Assembly: GCF_002795405.1 (NCBI RefSeq)
Contig: NZ_PHGZ01000021.1
Location: 1-64,000 of the forward strand
Source of the DNA: Caviibacterium pharyngocola
Lineage (GTDB): Bacteria > Pseudomonadota > Gammaproteobacteria > Enterobacterales > Pasteurellaceae
Direction: 5' to 3'
DNA: 64,000 nt
Shown piece by piece: positions 9,256-18,560 of the stretch. The position numbers and the translations under genes were made by a program. The notes under the pieces are model-generated. The model saw only the letters and a program-made list of their open reading frames with translations. It ran no database searches and was not told the origin of the DNA. How positions within the stretch are numbered: the stretch's first letter is position 1; each line of letters opens with the position of its first letter.

Positions 9256-9337
9256 AGATGTGTAAAAATGCTGTACTTCTCCGCTTTAGTTTCTATAATG
9301 TGCAACTTAGTTAAGTTGATTAATCTTGGAGCATTTT

Positions 9338-9727
9338 ATGAGTTTTATTAAAGAATTCCGCGAATTTGCAATGCGCGGTAATGTAGTCGATATGGCAGTC
9401 GGTGTGATCATCGGCGGTGCGTTCGGTAAAATCGTCAGTTCATTAGTTGCCGATGTGGTAATGCCGGTTCTTGGCATATTAACCGGCGGCGTAGATTTCA
9501 AAGATCTTAACATTGTCTTGAAAGAAGCGGTTGGTGAAGTGCCGGCAGTGACTTTAAATTACGGCGCGTTTATTCAAAATATTTTTGATTTCGTAATTAT
9601 CGCCTTTGCAATTTTCTTAATGATTAAAGGCATTAACAAATTGAAAAAACCGGTAGAAGAAGCGCCGGCGGAGCCGTCAAACGAAGAAAAATTATTAAGC
9701 GAAATTCGTGATTTATTGAAAAAATAA
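9338..9727 (+). CDS. mscL: Large-conductance mechanosensitive channel
   Basis: MscL forms a homopentamer that opens under membrane tension to release solutes in hypo-osmotic shock. It begins with the amphipathic [20 protein letters not shown] helix, then TM1 (about 15-45, [18 protein letters not shown] with the gate), a periplasmic loop (about 46-70), TM2 (about 73-98) and a charged cytoplasmic bundle ending [11 protein letters not shown]. The ATG at 9338 is chosen over an upstream TTG because TTGGAG lies just before it as Shine-Dalgarno and the protein start matches the family. At 129 residues it is typical. Confidence 0.96.
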   Translation: MSFIKEFREFAMRGNVVDMAVGVIIGGAFGKIVSSLVADVVMPVLGILTGGVDFKDLNIVLKEAVGEVPAVTLNYGAFIQNIFDFVIIAFAIFLMIKGINKLKKPVEEAPAEPSNEEKLLSEIRDLLKK

Positions 9728-9747
9728 TTTTCGCGGACTGCTAGAAA

Positions 9748-9776
9748 AATCTTCTCTCAATGAGAAGATTTTTTTT
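9748..9776 (+). terminator. Rho-independent terminator after mscL
   Basis: AATCTTCTC and GAGAAGATT form a perfect 9-bp stem with a 5-base loop, followed by a run of Ts. Confidence 0.9.
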
Positions 9777-9829
9777 CGTTAAAAATGCTACAATGCGAGC
9801 AATATCGATAACCGAAAAGGGGAAATAAA

Positions 9830-10252
9830 ATGGCTAAAACAGCAGAATTACAAGCGGAAACCAGAGAGATTATCGCGGATTTACTTAACGACGGCAGCGA
9901 TCCGGACGCGTTGTATATTATCGAACATCACATTGCGCATTATGATTTCGATAAATTGGAAAAAGTAGCGGTGGAGGCATTCAAAGCCGGCTACGAAGTG
10001 TCGGAAGCGGAAGAATTTGAGGACGATAACGGTAAAGCGATTTTCTGTTTCGACATTATCAGCGAAGTGGCGTTAAAGGCAGAAATTATTGATGCACAAC
10101 AAAAAGAATTGCTCCCGTTAATTGAAAAATTCGGCGCGATTTATGACGGTTGGGGCACTTATTTTGAAGATCCCGATGCAACCGATGACGAATACGGCGA
10201 CGACGGCGAATTTTTTGACGATGAATTTGATGAGGACGAACGCATTCATTAA
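9830..10252 (+). CDS. rraB: Ribonuclease E inhibitor RraB
   Basis: RraB binds RNase E and dampens degradosome activity. The 140-residue, very acidic protein matches the family through [18 protein letters not shown] (about 18-35), the [17 protein letters not shown] helix and the [12 protein letters not shown] segment near 105-116. The tail is almost entirely Asp/Glu/Gly, as in other RraB proteins. It has its own GGGG-rich Shine-Dalgarno (aaggggaaata) and a USS-dyad terminator behind it. Confidence 0.92.
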   Translation: MAKTAELQAETREIIADLLNDGSDPDALYIIEHHIAHYDFDKLEKVAVEAFKAGYEVSEAEEFEDDNGKAIFCFDIISEVALKAEIIDAQQKELLPLIEKFGAIYDGWGTYFEDPDATDDEYGDDGEFFDDEFDEDERIH

Positions 10253-10277
10253 TTCGGCAAAAACTCGTAAAAAAATC

Positions 10278-10331
10278 ACCGCACTTTTTGTTTTATCTCC
10301 GTCGGATAGCGCGAAAAGTGCGGTTTCTTTT
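10278..10331 (+). terminator. Terminator built from an uptake-signal inverted pair
   Basis: ACCGCACTTTT (10278-10288) and AAAAGTGCGGT (10314-10324) pair across a 25-base loop and are followed by a T-rich tail. Dyad uptake signals used as terminators are common in Pasteurellaceae. Confidence 0.7.
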
Positions 10332-10424
10332 TGAACTATTTTTTAATTTCAAAGCCTAAGAAAAAACAATTCCAACTCAATCATCCGCAATCATCGCGGA
10401 ATTTTAACCATAAGGTAGATTTCA

Positions 10425-11120
10425 ATGAAATTAAAACATATTGTTCTTGCCGTTTTAGCATTTCCGCTTGTTGCCACTGCGCAACCGGCGAATACCGACA
10501 CAGTGATTAGTTTCGGCACGGAAGTGGAAAAAGAAGTGGCGCACGATTTGCTGCAAGTGACGCTATTTACTCAAACGGAAAACGCCGATTTGCAACAAGC
10601 CTCCAAAGAAGTAAACGAGAAAATTAATCGCGCTTTGGCGTTGGTGAAAACACAGCCCGTTGTACAAGTGAAAGATAACACGCGTTCGACCTATGTGCGT
10701 TACAATCCTTCCGGCAAGCAGAACGGCTGGGTGGCGCGCGGGCAACTGGTGTTACAAAGTACGGATAACGATATTTTGTCAAAAATGATCAACGAATTAA
10801 GCGGTATTTTAGCCATTGAATATGTGAATTCTTCCGTCTCTGCGGCGACGTTAAGCAATTTGGAAGACGAAATGATGCAAACTGCCTTAAAACAGGTGGA
10901 GCGCAAAGCGCAACTGATTCAGCAATCGTTGCAAGCGAAAAGTTATAAAATTTTGGATTTAACGATTAATTCACCGCGCGAGGACGGGCATTTTGCCCCG
11001 CGCGCCTATGCAATGGCAAAATCCAAAAGCTTTGACGAAGACGGAGATATGCAGCTCGGTAACGGTAAATCGAACGTGAAAACCCGAATCGACGCGCGTA
11101 TCGAGCTTGTGAAGGAATAA
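10425..11120 (+). CDS. SIMPL-domain (DUF541 / YggE-like) periplasmic protein
   Basis: The 231-residue protein starts with a signal peptide (MKLKHIVLAVLAFPLVATAQ, cleavage after the Ala-rich end) and continues as a SIMPL domain: ISFGTEVEKEVAHDLLQVTLF near the start, a central GWVARGQLVLQS strand and repeated alpha/beta elements. E. coli YggE is linked to oxidative stress tolerance. The exact role is unknown. It has a Shine-Dalgarno (aaggt) and stands as its own unit before slyD. Confidence 0.85.
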   Translation: MKLKHIVLAVLAFPLVATAQPANTDTVISFGTEVEKEVAHDLLQVTLFTQTENADLQQASKEVNEKINRALALVKTQPVVQVKDNTRSTYVRYNPSGKQNGWVARGQLVLQSTDNDILSKMINELSGILAIEYVNSSVSAATLSNLEDEMMQTALKQVERKAQLIQQSLQAKSYKILDLTINSPREDGHFAPRAYAMAKSKSFDEDGDMQLGNGKSNVKTRIDARIELVKE

Positions 11121-11182
11121 TGACAGCCTTTTATATTTCCTATACAATGGAACCACTTTTTTAACCAGCAATGAGGTAATGA

Positions 11183-11800
11183 ATGAAAGTTGCAAAAAAT
11201 GTTGTGGTGAGCATCGCTTACCAAGTGCGCACGGAAGACGGCGTATTAGTGGACGAAGCGCCGGCGAATCAACCGTTGGAATATTTACAGGGACATAATA
11301 ATTTGGTTATCGGTCTTGAAAACGCGTTGGAAGGTAAATCCGTCGGTGATAAATTCGAAGTGCGCGTTAAACCGGAAGAAGGCTACGGCGAATATAATGA
11401 AAATATGGTACAACGCGTACCGAAAGACGTATTTGTCGGCGTGGACGAATTAGTGGTCGGAATGCGTTTTATCGCCGATACCGACATCGGCCCGTTACCT
11501 GTCGTGATCACCGAAGTGGGCGAGAACGACGTCGTGGTGGACGGCAACCATATGTTAGCCGGTCAAGAATTGTTATTTACCGTCGAAGTGGTGGCAACAC
11601 GCGAAGCGACCCTTGAAGAAATCGCGCACGGTCATATTCACCAAGAAGGCGGTTGCTGCGGCGGACATCATCACGACAGCGATGAAGAAGGTCATCACGG
11701 TTGCGGTTGCGGCGGTCATCATCACCATCATCACGATCATCACCACGAACACGGTGAACACGAAGGTTGTTGCGGCGGTAAAGGCGGCTGCAAGCACTAA
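11183..11800 (+). CDS. slyD: FKBP-type peptidyl-prolyl isomerase / nickel metallochaperone SlyD
   Basis: SlyD is a cytoplasmic prolyl isomerase and chaperone that also hands nickel to hydrogenase or urease maturation. The FKBP half is split by the insert-in-flap chaperone domain: the start is VVSIAYQVRTEDGVLVDE, then LEYLQGHNNLVIGLE, and the return strand is HMLAGQELLFTVEVV (about 118-132). The C-terminus (about 145-205) is a metal-binding tail of His, Cys and Gly with an uninterrupted six-His stretch. Overlapping reading frames in this tail are by-products of its low complexity. A USS-dyad terminator follows. Confidence 0.95.
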   Translation: MKVAKNVVVSIAYQVRTEDGVLVDEAPANQPLEYLQGHNNLVIGLENALEGKSVGDKFEVRVKPEEGYGEYNENMVQRVPKDVFVGVDELVVGMRFIADTDIGPLPVVITEVGENDVVVDGNHMLAGQELLFTVEVVATREATLEEIAHGHIHQEGGCCGGHHHDSDEEGHHGCGCGGHHHHHHDHHHEHGEHEGCCGGKGGCKH

Positions 11801-11821
11801 TCAAAACCGAGGAAAAAACAG

Positions 11822-11854
11822 ACCGCACTTTATCAAAAAGTGCGGTATTTTTTT
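11822..11854 (+). terminator. USS-dyad terminator after slyD
   Basis: ACCGCACTTT (11822-11831) and AAAGTGCGGT (11837-11846) make a perfect 10-bp stem with a 5-base loop, followed by A and eight Ts. Confidence 0.9.
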
Positions 11855-11954
11855 GTCGAGAATTTGTTCTTTACATTGATTTAACCTGTACGCATCGCCT
11901 TTTTTATGGAAATTCTGTACAATTAAGCGTTTGAGTGATGATTGAGATTTTTTT

Positions 11955-13286
11955 ATGAGTTTAACGCCGAATATTGGTTTTATTAGTTTAGGTTGCCCGA
12001 AAAATTTAGTGGATTCGGAGCGCATTTTAACGGAATTACGTTCCGACGGTTACAACATTATTTCTAGCTATGAAAACGCAGATCTTGTGATTGTCAACAC
12101 CTGCGGATTTATCGACAGTGCGGTGCAAGAATCGCTGGAAGCGATCGGCGAAGCCTTGGAAGAAAACGGCAAAGTGATCGTGACCGGCTGTTTGGGCGCG
12201 AAAGAAGATCGCATTCGCGAAGTGCACCCGAAAGTGCTGGAAGTCAGCGGACCGCACAGTTATGAAACGGTAATGGAGCAAGTGCATAAATATGTACCAA
12301 AACCGGCTTACAACCCTTATGTGAATATCGTGCCGGCACAAGGCGTAAAACTGACACCGAAACATTATGCCTATTTGAAAATTTCGGAAGGTTGCGATCA
12401 TCGTTGCACCTTCTGCATTATTCCGTCTTTACGCGGTGATTTGGACAGTCGTCCGATTACACAAATTTTAGATGAAGCAAAACGCTTGGCGGACGCGGGC
12501 GTGAAAGAATTGTTGGTGGTATCGCAAGATACTTCGGCGTATGCACTGGATCAAAGCAAAGAAAACCAAAATAAAACTGTTTTTTGGAACGGTAAACCGA
12601 TTAAAAATAATTTAATGAGCCTGTGCGAAGAACTCGGCTCCCTCGGCATTTGGGTGAGATTGCATTATGTTTATCCTTATCCGCACGTGGACGATTTAAT
12701 TCCGCTAATGGCGCAAGGCAAAATTTTGCCGTATTTGGATATTCCGCTCCAGCACGCCAGCCCGAAAATCTTAAAAGCGATGAAACGACCGGGGTCGATT
12801 GAACGTACCTTGGAACGGATTAAAAAATGGCGCGAAATTTGCCCGCACTTAACTTTGCGTTCTACCTTTATCGTTGGTTTTCCGGGCGAAACGGAAGAGG
12901 ATTTCCAACTATTGCTCGACTTTTTACAAGAAGCCCAATTAGATCGCGTCGGTTGTTTTAAATTCAGTCCGGTGGACGGCGCGGTCGCAACGGATATGCC
13001 GGATCAAGTGCCGGAAGAGGTAAAAGAAGCTCGTTTTCATCGCTTTATGCAGCTACAACAACAAATTTCGGCGGCTCGTCTGCAACAAAAAATCGGGCAA
13101 ACCTTGGACGTGATTGTAGATGAAATTGACGAAGAAGGCATTATCGGGCGTTCAATGGCGGATGCGCCGGAAATCGACGGCGTGGTGTATGTGGATAATC
13201 TATCGAATCTAGCTGTAAAAGTCGGTCAAATTATTCCGGTGACTATAACCCAAGCAGATGACTATGATCTGTGGGGGACTTGTTAA
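11955..13286 (+). CDS. rimO: Ribosomal protein S12 methylthiotransferase
   Basis: RimO is a radical-SAM enzyme that adds a methylthio group to Asp-89 (E. coli numbering) of ribosomal protein S12. The N-terminal UPF0004 domain holds three cluster-binding Cys (SLGCPKN, NTCGF, TGCLG). The radical-SAM triad is in CDHRCTFC (about 150-157). The C-terminus is the TRAM domain that contacts S12. Length 443 is typical. The glycosyltransferase gene follows after 18 bases, so they are probably cotranscribed. The same rimO-ngt pairing is known in Actinobacillus pleuropneumoniae. Confidence 0.96.
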   Translation: MSLTPNIGFISLGCPKNLVDSERILTELRSDGYNIISSYENADLVIVNTCGFIDSAVQESLEAIGEALEENGKVIVTGCLGAKEDRIREVHPKVLEVSGPHSYETVMEQVHKYVPKPAYNPYVNIVPAQGVKLTPKHYAYLKISEGCDHRCTFCIIPSLRGDLDSRPITQILDEAKRLADAGVKELLVVSQDTSAYALDQSKENQNKTVFWNGKPIKNNLMSLCEELGSLGIWVRLHYVYPYPHVDDLIPLMAQGKILPYLDIPLQHASPKILKAMKRPGSIERTLERIKKWREICPHLTLRSTFIVGFPGETEEDFQLLLDFLQEAQLDRVGCFKFSPVDGAVATDMPDQVPEEVKEARFHRFMQLQQQISAARLQQKIGQTLDVIVDEIDEEGIIGRSMADAPEIDGVVYVDNLSNLAVKVGQIIPVTITQADDYDLWGTC

Positions 13287-13304
13287 TTATCTAAGGGAAA
13301 AATT

Positions 13305-15203
13305 ATGTCGGAAACGAAACAACCCAACGTAAGTCGTTTTGAGCAACTGGTTGCAGAAAAACAATATGAACAAGCCTGCACCGAGTTATTGGATATTTTA
13401 GGTAAAATAGACGGTAATTTCGGCGGTATTCAGAACATCGAATTAGAGGTTCCGGAGCAAATCGAGCAGTTGGAAGATGATAAAATCCGTTATTTCTGTA
13501 CGCGAATGGCAGTGGCGATCACCGAATTATTTGTTGATCCGAAATTGGAAATTTCACTGAGCGGTGCGCAACGTTTCTTTAGTTTCCAACGTTGGATTGC
13601 GTTAATTTTCGCCACATCGCCTTATATTAACGCCGATCATATTCTGCGCACTTATAATCGCAATCCGGATAATGCGAGCTTAACGGATATTCAAATCGAG
13701 CCGACGAAAGCCGCGTTGATCAAATTCTGTATTCTGTATTTACCAGAATCCAATGTGGATTTAAATTTAGATGCCATTTGGAATATTGATCCGGAAATTT
13801 GCGCGTCATTATGTTTCGCGTTGCAATCGCCGCGCTTTATCGGTACGCCGGCGGCATTTAATAAACGCGCCACCATATTGCAATGGTTCCCTGAAAAATT
13901 GGCGACGTTGAAAAACCTAAATAACGTCCCAAGTAGCATTTCGCACGACGTGTATATGCATTGCAGTTATGATATTGCCGAAAATAAGCACAATGTGAAA
14001 AAAGCGCTGAATCAGGTAATTCGTCGTCATTTGCTGGAAGGCGGTTGGCAGGATCGCGATGTGAGCAAGATCGGTTATCGCCATAATAAACCGATAATGG
14101 TGGTGTTGTTGGAACATTTCCATTCGGCACATTCCATTTATCGCACGCATTCCACCTCAATGATCGCCGCGCGTGAACATTTCCATTTGATCGGTTTAGG
14201 CAGCGAAGCTGTGGATGAAGCGGGACGTAAGGTTTTCGATGAATTTCATCTGGTTAAAGGCAACAATATGTTGGAAAAACTCGCCTTTATTAAAGATATT
14301 TGCGAACAAAACGGCGCAGCGATTTTCTATATGCCGAGTATCGGAATGGATTTAGTCACCATTTTTGCCAGCAATACCCGATTAGCGCCGATTCAAGCGG
14401 TGGCGTTGGGACATCCCGGCACAACCCATTCCGATTTTATCGAATATGTGGTGGTAGAGGACGATTACGTTGGTTCCGAGGAATGTTTCAGCGAAACCTT
14501 ATTGCGTTTGCCGAAAGACGCCTTGCCTTATGTGCCTTCCGCCCTTGCGCCGCAAAGCGTGGAATATCGTTTGCGCGAAAATCCGGAAGTGGTGAATATC
14601 GGTATTGCCTCAACCACAATGAAATTGAACCCGTATTTCTTAGCGGCATTGCAGGCGATTCGCGATCGTGCCAAAGTGAAAGTGCATTTCCATTTTGCTT
14701 TGGGACAATCCAGCGGCATTACGCATCCTTATGTGGCGCGCTTTATTAAAAGCTATTTGGGCGATTCGGCGACGGCACACGCGCACACGCCGTATCATCA
14801 ATATCTTTCGATTTTGCATAACTGCGATATGATGGTGAACCCGTTCCCGTTCGGCAATACCAACGGCATTATCGATATGGTCACCTTGGGCTTGGTGGGC
14901 GTGTGTAAAACCGGTCCGGAAGTACACGAGCATATTGACGAAGGCTTGTTCAAACGTTTAGGTTTACCGGAATGGCTCATCGCCGACACGGTGGATGATT
15001 ATGTCGAACGGGCGATTCGTTTGGCGGAAAATCATCAAGAACGCTTGGAATTGCGCCGTCATATTATTGAAAATAATGGATTAGCCACTTTATTTAGCGG
15101 TGATCCGCGTCCGATGGGACAACGCTTTATGGAAAAACTCACGGATTGGGCGCAACAGCACAATATTACGCTGCAAACGCCGGAAAGTGCGGTTGAAAAT
15201 TAA
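13305..15203 (+). CDS. ngt: HMW1C-like cytoplasmic N-glycosyltransferase
   Basis: Members of this GT41 group transfer glucose (or galactose) from UDP/GDP-hexose to Asn in NX(S/T) sequons of adhesins and other proteins, in the cytoplasm. The 632 residues are close to A. pleuropneumoniae NGT (about 620). The N-terminal all-helical domain covers about 1-240; the GT-B half contains HSAHSIYRTHS (about 268-278), VKVHFHFALGQSSGITHPY (about 452-470) and the nucleotide-sugar motif NPFPFGNTNGIIDM (about 511-524). No signal peptide. It is 18 bases behind rimO. No HMW-type adhesin (substrate) and no polymerising agt-like glucosyltransferase are next to it, so its substrates must be encoded elsewhere. Confidence 0.9.
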   Translation: MSETKQPNVSRFEQLVAEKQYEQACTELLDILGKIDGNFGGIQNIELEVPEQIEQLEDDKIRYFCTRMAVAITELFVDPKLEISLSGAQRFFSFQRWIALIFATSPYINADHILRTYNRNPDNASLTDIQIEPTKAALIKFCILYLPESNVDLNLDAIWNIDPEICASLCFALQSPRFIGTPAAFNKRATILQWFPEKLATLKNLNNVPSSISHDVYMHCSYDIAENKHNVKKALNQVIRRHLLEGGWQDRDVSKIGYRHNKPIMVVLLEHFHSAHSIYRTHSTSMIAAREHFHLIGLGSEAVDEAGRKVFDEFHLVKGNNMLEKLAFIKDICEQNGAAIFYMPSIGMDLVTIFASNTRLAPIQAVALGHPGTTHSDFIEYVVVEDDYVGSEECFSETLLRLPKDALPYVPSALAPQSVEYRLRENPEVVNIGIASTTMKLNPYFLAALQAIRDRAKVKVHFHFALGQSSGITHPYVARFIKSYLGDSATAHAHTPYHQYLSILHNCDMMVNPFPFGNTNGIIDMVTLGLVGVCKTGPEVHEHIDEGLFKRLGLPEWLIADTVDDYVERAIRLAENHQERLELRRHIIENNGLATLFSGDPRPMGQRFMEKLTDWAQQHNITLQTPESAVEN

Positions 15204-15219
15204 TAAGTTTTGAGAGAAA

Positions 15220-15245
15220 TAAAAATCCCCGTTCGGGGATTTTTT
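15220..15245 (+). terminator. Terminator between ngt and the phosphatase gene
   Basis: AATCCCC and GGGGATT (around a GTTC loop, 15224-15241) form a strong stem, followed by a T-run that ends just before the next Shine-Dalgarno. Confidence 0.9.
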
Positions 15246-15258
15246 GTCGGGAGGAAAA

Positions 15259-15735
15259 ATGAACGAACCTATTCGAATTTTGTTTGTGTGCCTCGGAAAT
15301 ATTTGCCGCTCGCCGATGGCGGAATATATAATGCGGGAAAAAATTCGCCGCGCGGGCTTAGAAAAACGCATTATCACCGCAAGTGCCGGCACCTCCGGCT
15401 GGCACGACGGTGAAGGAATGCATTGCGGTACCGCGGAAATTTTAGAATTACATAATATTGCCGATAATGGCTTTATCAGTCGAAAAGTGCGGTCGAAAGA
15501 TTGGCAGAATTTTGATTATTTAGTGGCGATGGATAACGAAAATCTACGCGATTTGGAAGCATTATTCGGTCATCATCCGCAAAAATTATTTCAAATCGCC
15601 ACATTGTGCCCGACGCTGGAAGTCGATCATATTCCCGATCCTTGGTACACCAAAAACTTCGCGCAAACCTATGCGCTTTTGGATCAATGTTGCGATGCTC
15701 TGTTAGATAAGATTCGCCGCGAGCAACATTTTTAG
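15259..15735 (+). CDS. Low-molecular-weight protein tyrosine phosphatase
   Basis: This 158-residue cytoplasmic phosphatase carries the P-loop VCLGNICRSPMAE (C-x5-R, about 9-21; catalytic Cys and Arg) and the general-acid loop DPWYTKNF (about 132-139). The ATG at 15259 follows GAGGA at a good distance; an upstream in-frame codon would lack the signal and overlap the terminator. No tyrosine-kinase or capsule gene is nearby, so this looks like a housekeeping family member rather than a Wzb-type regulator of polysaccharide export. Confidence 0.93.
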   Translation: MNEPIRILFVCLGNICRSPMAEYIMREKIRRAGLEKRIITASAGTSGWHDGEGMHCGTAEILELHNIADNGFISRKVRSKDWQNFDYLVAMDNENLRDLEALFGHHPQKLFQIATLCPTLEVDHIPDPWYTKNFAQTYALLDQCCDALLDKIRREQHF

Positions 15736-15783
15736 ATTTTGTGATCCCCGCCGCATTTCTTTGCCGTCTATTTCGATAAGATG

Positions 15784-15815
15784 AGAACGTATAACAGTGG
15801 TTATACGTTCTTTTA
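15784..15815 (+). terminator. Hairpin between the phosphatase gene and the YdcH-like gene
   Basis: AGAACGTATAA (15784-15794) and TTATACGTTCT (15801-15811) form a perfect 11-bp stem with a 6-base loop, followed by three further Ts and then the AAGGAG Shine-Dalgarno of the next gene. It may be a terminator or a leader attenuator. Confidence 0.65.
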
Positions 15816-15828
15816 TAAGGAGAAAACA

Positions 15829-16044
15829 ATGTTTCCTGAATTTCGTGATTTAATCACTCAGTTAAAAACCACAGACGCTCATTTTTCTAATTTATTCGAT
15901 AAACATAACGAGCTGGATCAACGGATCAAAAATATTGAAGCCAATATCGAATTGGCGACTCATACCGAGGTGGAAAATCTGAAAAAAGAAAAATTACGTT
16001 TAAAAGACGAGATCTATACGATATTGAAACATCATAATAAGTGA
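15829..16044 (+). CDS. YdcH family (DUF465) small protein
   Basis: The 71-residue protein is nearly all helix and starts MFPEFRDLITQLKTTDAHF, followed by the heptad-rich LFDKHNELDQRIKNIEA and a KLRLKDEIYTIL end, the pattern of YdcH/DUF465 proteins. Function unknown in the family. AAGGAG lies 8 bases before the ATG at 15829. A longer in-frame start exists upstream inside the hairpin but is unlikely. Confidence 0.85.
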   Translation: MFPEFRDLITQLKTTDAHFSNLFDKHNELDQRIKNIEANIELATHTEVENLKKEKLRLKDEIYTILKHHNK

Positions 16045-16073
16045 AAAAGTGCGGTGAAAATCACCGCACTTTT
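16045..16073. terminator. Bidirectional USS-dyad terminator (ydcH-like / udp)
   Basis: AAAAGTGCGGTGA (16045-16057) pairs with TCACCGCACTTTT (16061-16073) around a 3-base loop. It separates two convergent genes. Confidence 0.88.
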
Positions 16074-16076
16074 GCG

Positions 16077-16835
16077 TTAAACCAATAGCGCCGACGCTTT
16101 AACCACGATCTCAATGGCTTTTTGTTCCGTTTGATGAATCGTGCTCTCGTTCGGAATTTCTTGCTGGGTGCGATTGACAATCGCACCGGAGACCATTCCG
16201 GCGCGTAGTCCCAACGCCGAACACATTGTAAACAGCGTAGCGCTTTCCATTTCATAATTCATCACGTTCAGATCTTGCCATTGCTTGAGCGAACCTTGAT
16301 ATTGCCGGCAAACTTTCCCTCTGTAAGTATCATAGCGTTCTTGACCCGGATAAAAGGTATCGGAAGATGCCGTGATTCCGATATGCACCTTCGCTTGCGG
16401 ATCTTCGCTTGCTACTTTATACAGCGCGGAAGTACAAGCGAAATCAGCGACGGCAGGGTATTCGAGCGGTGCGAAGTGTCGGCTTGCACCGTCTAATCGC
16501 ACGGCACCGGTGGTGATTAAAATGTCGCCTACGTTAATGTGCGGCTGAATCGCACCGGTTGTGCCTATGCGCAAAAACGTGCGCACTCCCAGCTGCGCCA
16601 ATTCTTCCACCGCAATGGAAACGGACGGCCCGCCGATTCCGGTGGAGCATACGACAACGGCTTGCTCTTCGATATAACCGAGCCAAGAGGTAAATTCTCT
16701 GGTGGAAACCAAAAACTTCGGCTTATCCAACAAGCGTGCGATACGTTCCACTCTTTCCGGCGCGCCGGGTACAATCGCAAGCGTCGCGCCCTCTAACATC
16801 GCTTTGCTCAAGCCGAGATGAAATACATCCGACAT
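16077..16835 (-). CDS. udp: Uridine phosphorylase
   Basis: Udp splits uridine with phosphate into uracil and ribose-1-phosphate (pyrimidine salvage). The 252 residues match the hexameric NP-I family: [11 protein letters not shown] at the start, [10 protein letters not shown] (phosphate-binding, about 24-33), [20 protein letters not shown] (about 61-80), RIGTTGAIQ (about 87-95) and [10 protein letters not shown] (about 192-201) with the ribose-binding Glu-Met-Glu. It lies 13 bp behind asnC on the same strand and may be partly cotranscribed. Confidence 0.95.
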   Translation of the reverse strand: MSDVFHLGLSKAMLEGATLAIVPGAPERVERIARLLDKPKFLVSTREFTSWLGYIEEQAVVVCSTGIGGPSVSIAVEELAQLGVRTFLRIGTTGAIQPHINVGDILITTGAVRLDGASRHFAPLEYPAVADFACTSALYKVASEDPQAKVHIGITASSDTFYPGQERYDTYRGKVCRQYQGSLKQWQDLNVMNYEMESATLFTMCSALGLRAGMVSGAIVNRTQQEIPNESTIHQTEQKAIEIVVKASALLV

Positions 16836-16848
16836 AAATCGTCCTCAA

Positions 16849-17307
16849 TTAAGGTTTAATATCGCGCAGAATCGGATTTTGCATCGAAATTAAGGTTTCG
16901 GTGGACTGAATTTCTTCAATTAATTGAATTTTGGTCGCCAAAACGGAATGTAATTCCGCAATGGTATGCGTCATCACCTTAATAAAAATCGAATAATTAC
17001 CGGTTGTGTAATAGGCTTCCACAACTTCGTCGAATCCTTCTAACTGCTTGATCACTTTATCGTAATCTTTCGCACTTTTTAAAATGATACCGATAAAACA
17101 GCAAACATCATATCCGAGTTTTCGCTCGTCAATACGAATTTTTGTCCCCTGAATAATACCGGATTGACGCATTTTCTCTACGCGAACGTGAATCGTACCG
17201 GGACTTACACCGAAACTTTTTGCCATTTCGGCATAAGGTGTACGCGCGTCTTTAATTAAAACGCGCAAAATTTGTTGATCTAAGCTATCAATATTATACA
17301 TATTCAA
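16849..17307 (-). CDS. asnC: Lrp/AsnC family regulator AsnC
   Basis: The 152-residue regulator has the N-terminal winged helix (LDQQILRVLIKDARTPYAEMAKSFGVS..TIHVRVEKM, about 8-50) and the C-terminal RAM ligand domain (about 68-150). It is divergent from asnA across 152 bp, the classic arrangement in which AsnC activates asnA and senses asparagine. The intergenic region is very AT-rich, as expected for the shared control region. Alternative family members exist, but the neighbourhood supports AsnC. Confidence 0.93.
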   Translation of the reverse strand: MNMYNIDSLDQQILRVLIKDARTPYAEMAKSFGVSPGTIHVRVEKMRQSGIIQGTKIRIDERKLGYDVCCFIGIILKSAKDYDKVIKQLEGFDEVVEAYYTTGNYSIFIKVMTHTIAELHSVLATKIQLIEEIQSTETLISMQNPILRDIKP

Positions 17308-17459
17308 CCTTATTTTATATTTTTTCGAAAAAATGAACTTCTTTTTTTTATAAAAAACAATCTACAACTTGTTTTTTCTGAAAAGCATTGAGTTTTAATT
17401 CTGTTTCATTAAATAATATGTAACGAAAAATAAAAACAACATATTTAAGGTTATAAATA

Positions 17460-18452
17460 ATGAAAAAGTCATTCATTTTACAACAACAAGAAATTAGTTT
17501 TGCTAAAAATACATTTACGGACAAACTAGCAGAACATTTGGGTATTATTGAAGTCCAAGGTCCTATCCTAAGCCAAGTCGGTAATGGTATTCAAGATAAT
17601 CTTTCAGGAACGGAGAAAGCCGTTCAAGTAAATGTGAAACAGATCACAAATGCAACCTTCGAAGTGGTGCATTCTTTAGCCAAATGGAAACGTCATACTT
17701 TAGCACGTTTCGGCTTTGCTGAAAACGAAGGATTATTCGTTCATATGAAAGCGTTACGTCCGGATGAAGATAGCCTCGATCAAACACACTCCGTTTTCGT
17801 CGATCAATGGGACTGGGAAAAAGTAATTCCGGCAGGTCGCCGCAATCTTGCATTCTTAAAAGAAACCGTGCGTTCTATCTATCAAGCGATTTTAGAAACG
17901 GAAGAAGAAGTCAGCAAAAAATACGGATTGGCGAAATTCTTACCGCAAGAAATTTCCTTTGTGCATAGCGAAGATTTAGTTCAACGTTTTCCGGGAATGA
18001 CCGATAAAGAACGCGAAAACGCGATTTGTAAAGAGCTCGGCGCCGTATTCCTTATCGGCATCGGCGGTGCATTATCCGACGGCAAACCGCACGATATGCG
18101 CGCACCGGATTATGACGACTGGACAACCGTTTCCGAAGGTGAATACAAAGGCTTAAACGGCGATATCTTAGTTTGGAACCCAGTATTAAACCGCGCCTTT
18201 GAGCTTTCCTCAATGGGTATCCGTGTTGATGAAACCGCACTACGCAAACAGCTCGCAATCACCGGCGACGAAGACCGCCTAAAATTCGACTGGCACCAAG
18301 ATTTAGTCAATGGCCGCTTACCACTTTCTATCGGCGGCGGCATCGGACAATCCCGTATGGTAATGTTACTACTACAGAAAAAACACATCGGCGAAGTCCA
18401 ATCCAGCGTCTGGCCAACCTCCGTAATGGAAGAATTCGAAAATATTTTATAA
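17460..18452 (+). CDS. asnA: Aspartate-ammonia ligase (AMP-forming asparagine synthetase A)
   Basis: AsnA makes asparagine from aspartate, ammonia and ATP. The 330-residue protein is related to class II tRNA synthetases: it starts [20 protein letters not shown], carries [17 protein letters not shown] (about 70-86, motif 2-like Arg), [12 protein letters not shown] (about 110-122) and the C-terminal [20 protein letters not shown] motif 3 (about 291-310). It is divergent from asnC. The trailing USS pair (18461-18487) is imperfect. Confidence 0.97.
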   Translation: MKKSFILQQQEISFAKNTFTDKLAEHLGIIEVQGPILSQVGNGIQDNLSGTEKAVQVNVKQITNATFEVVHSLAKWKRHTLARFGFAENEGLFVHMKALRPDEDSLDQTHSVFVDQWDWEKVIPAGRRNLAFLKETVRSIYQAILETEEEVSKKYGLAKFLPQEISFVHSEDLVQRFPGMTDKERENAICKELGAVFLIGIGGALSDGKPHDMRAPDYDDWTTVSEGEYKGLNGDILVWNPVLNRAFELSSMGIRVDETALRKQLAITGDEDRLKFDWHQDLVNGRLPLSIGGGIGQSRMVMLLLQKKHIGEVQSSVWPTSVMEEFENIL

Positions 18453-18460
18453 CCGAATGA

Positions 18461-18487
18461 AAAGTGCAGTGGAAATCACCGCACTTT
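18461..18487 (+). terminator. Imperfect USS-dyad hairpin after asnA
   Basis: AAAGTGCAGTG (18461-18471) pairs with CACCGCACTTT (18477-18487) with one mismatch (A in place of G in the left USS core). There is no long T-run, so termination strength is uncertain. Confidence 0.5.
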
Positions 18488-18560
18488 CAGACGAATCATT
18501 ATCTCTAGGACTGATTTCACCTTGCGTTGAAGTCAGTCCTTTTGTTTGGTCAAAATTTAT

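Noticed and set aside
11577-11879. Overlapping reading frames of 74-88 residues in the slyD tail
   Set aside because: They arise from the low-complexity His/Gly/Cys coding tail, have no start signals and give His/Thr/Met or Arg/Asp repeats only.
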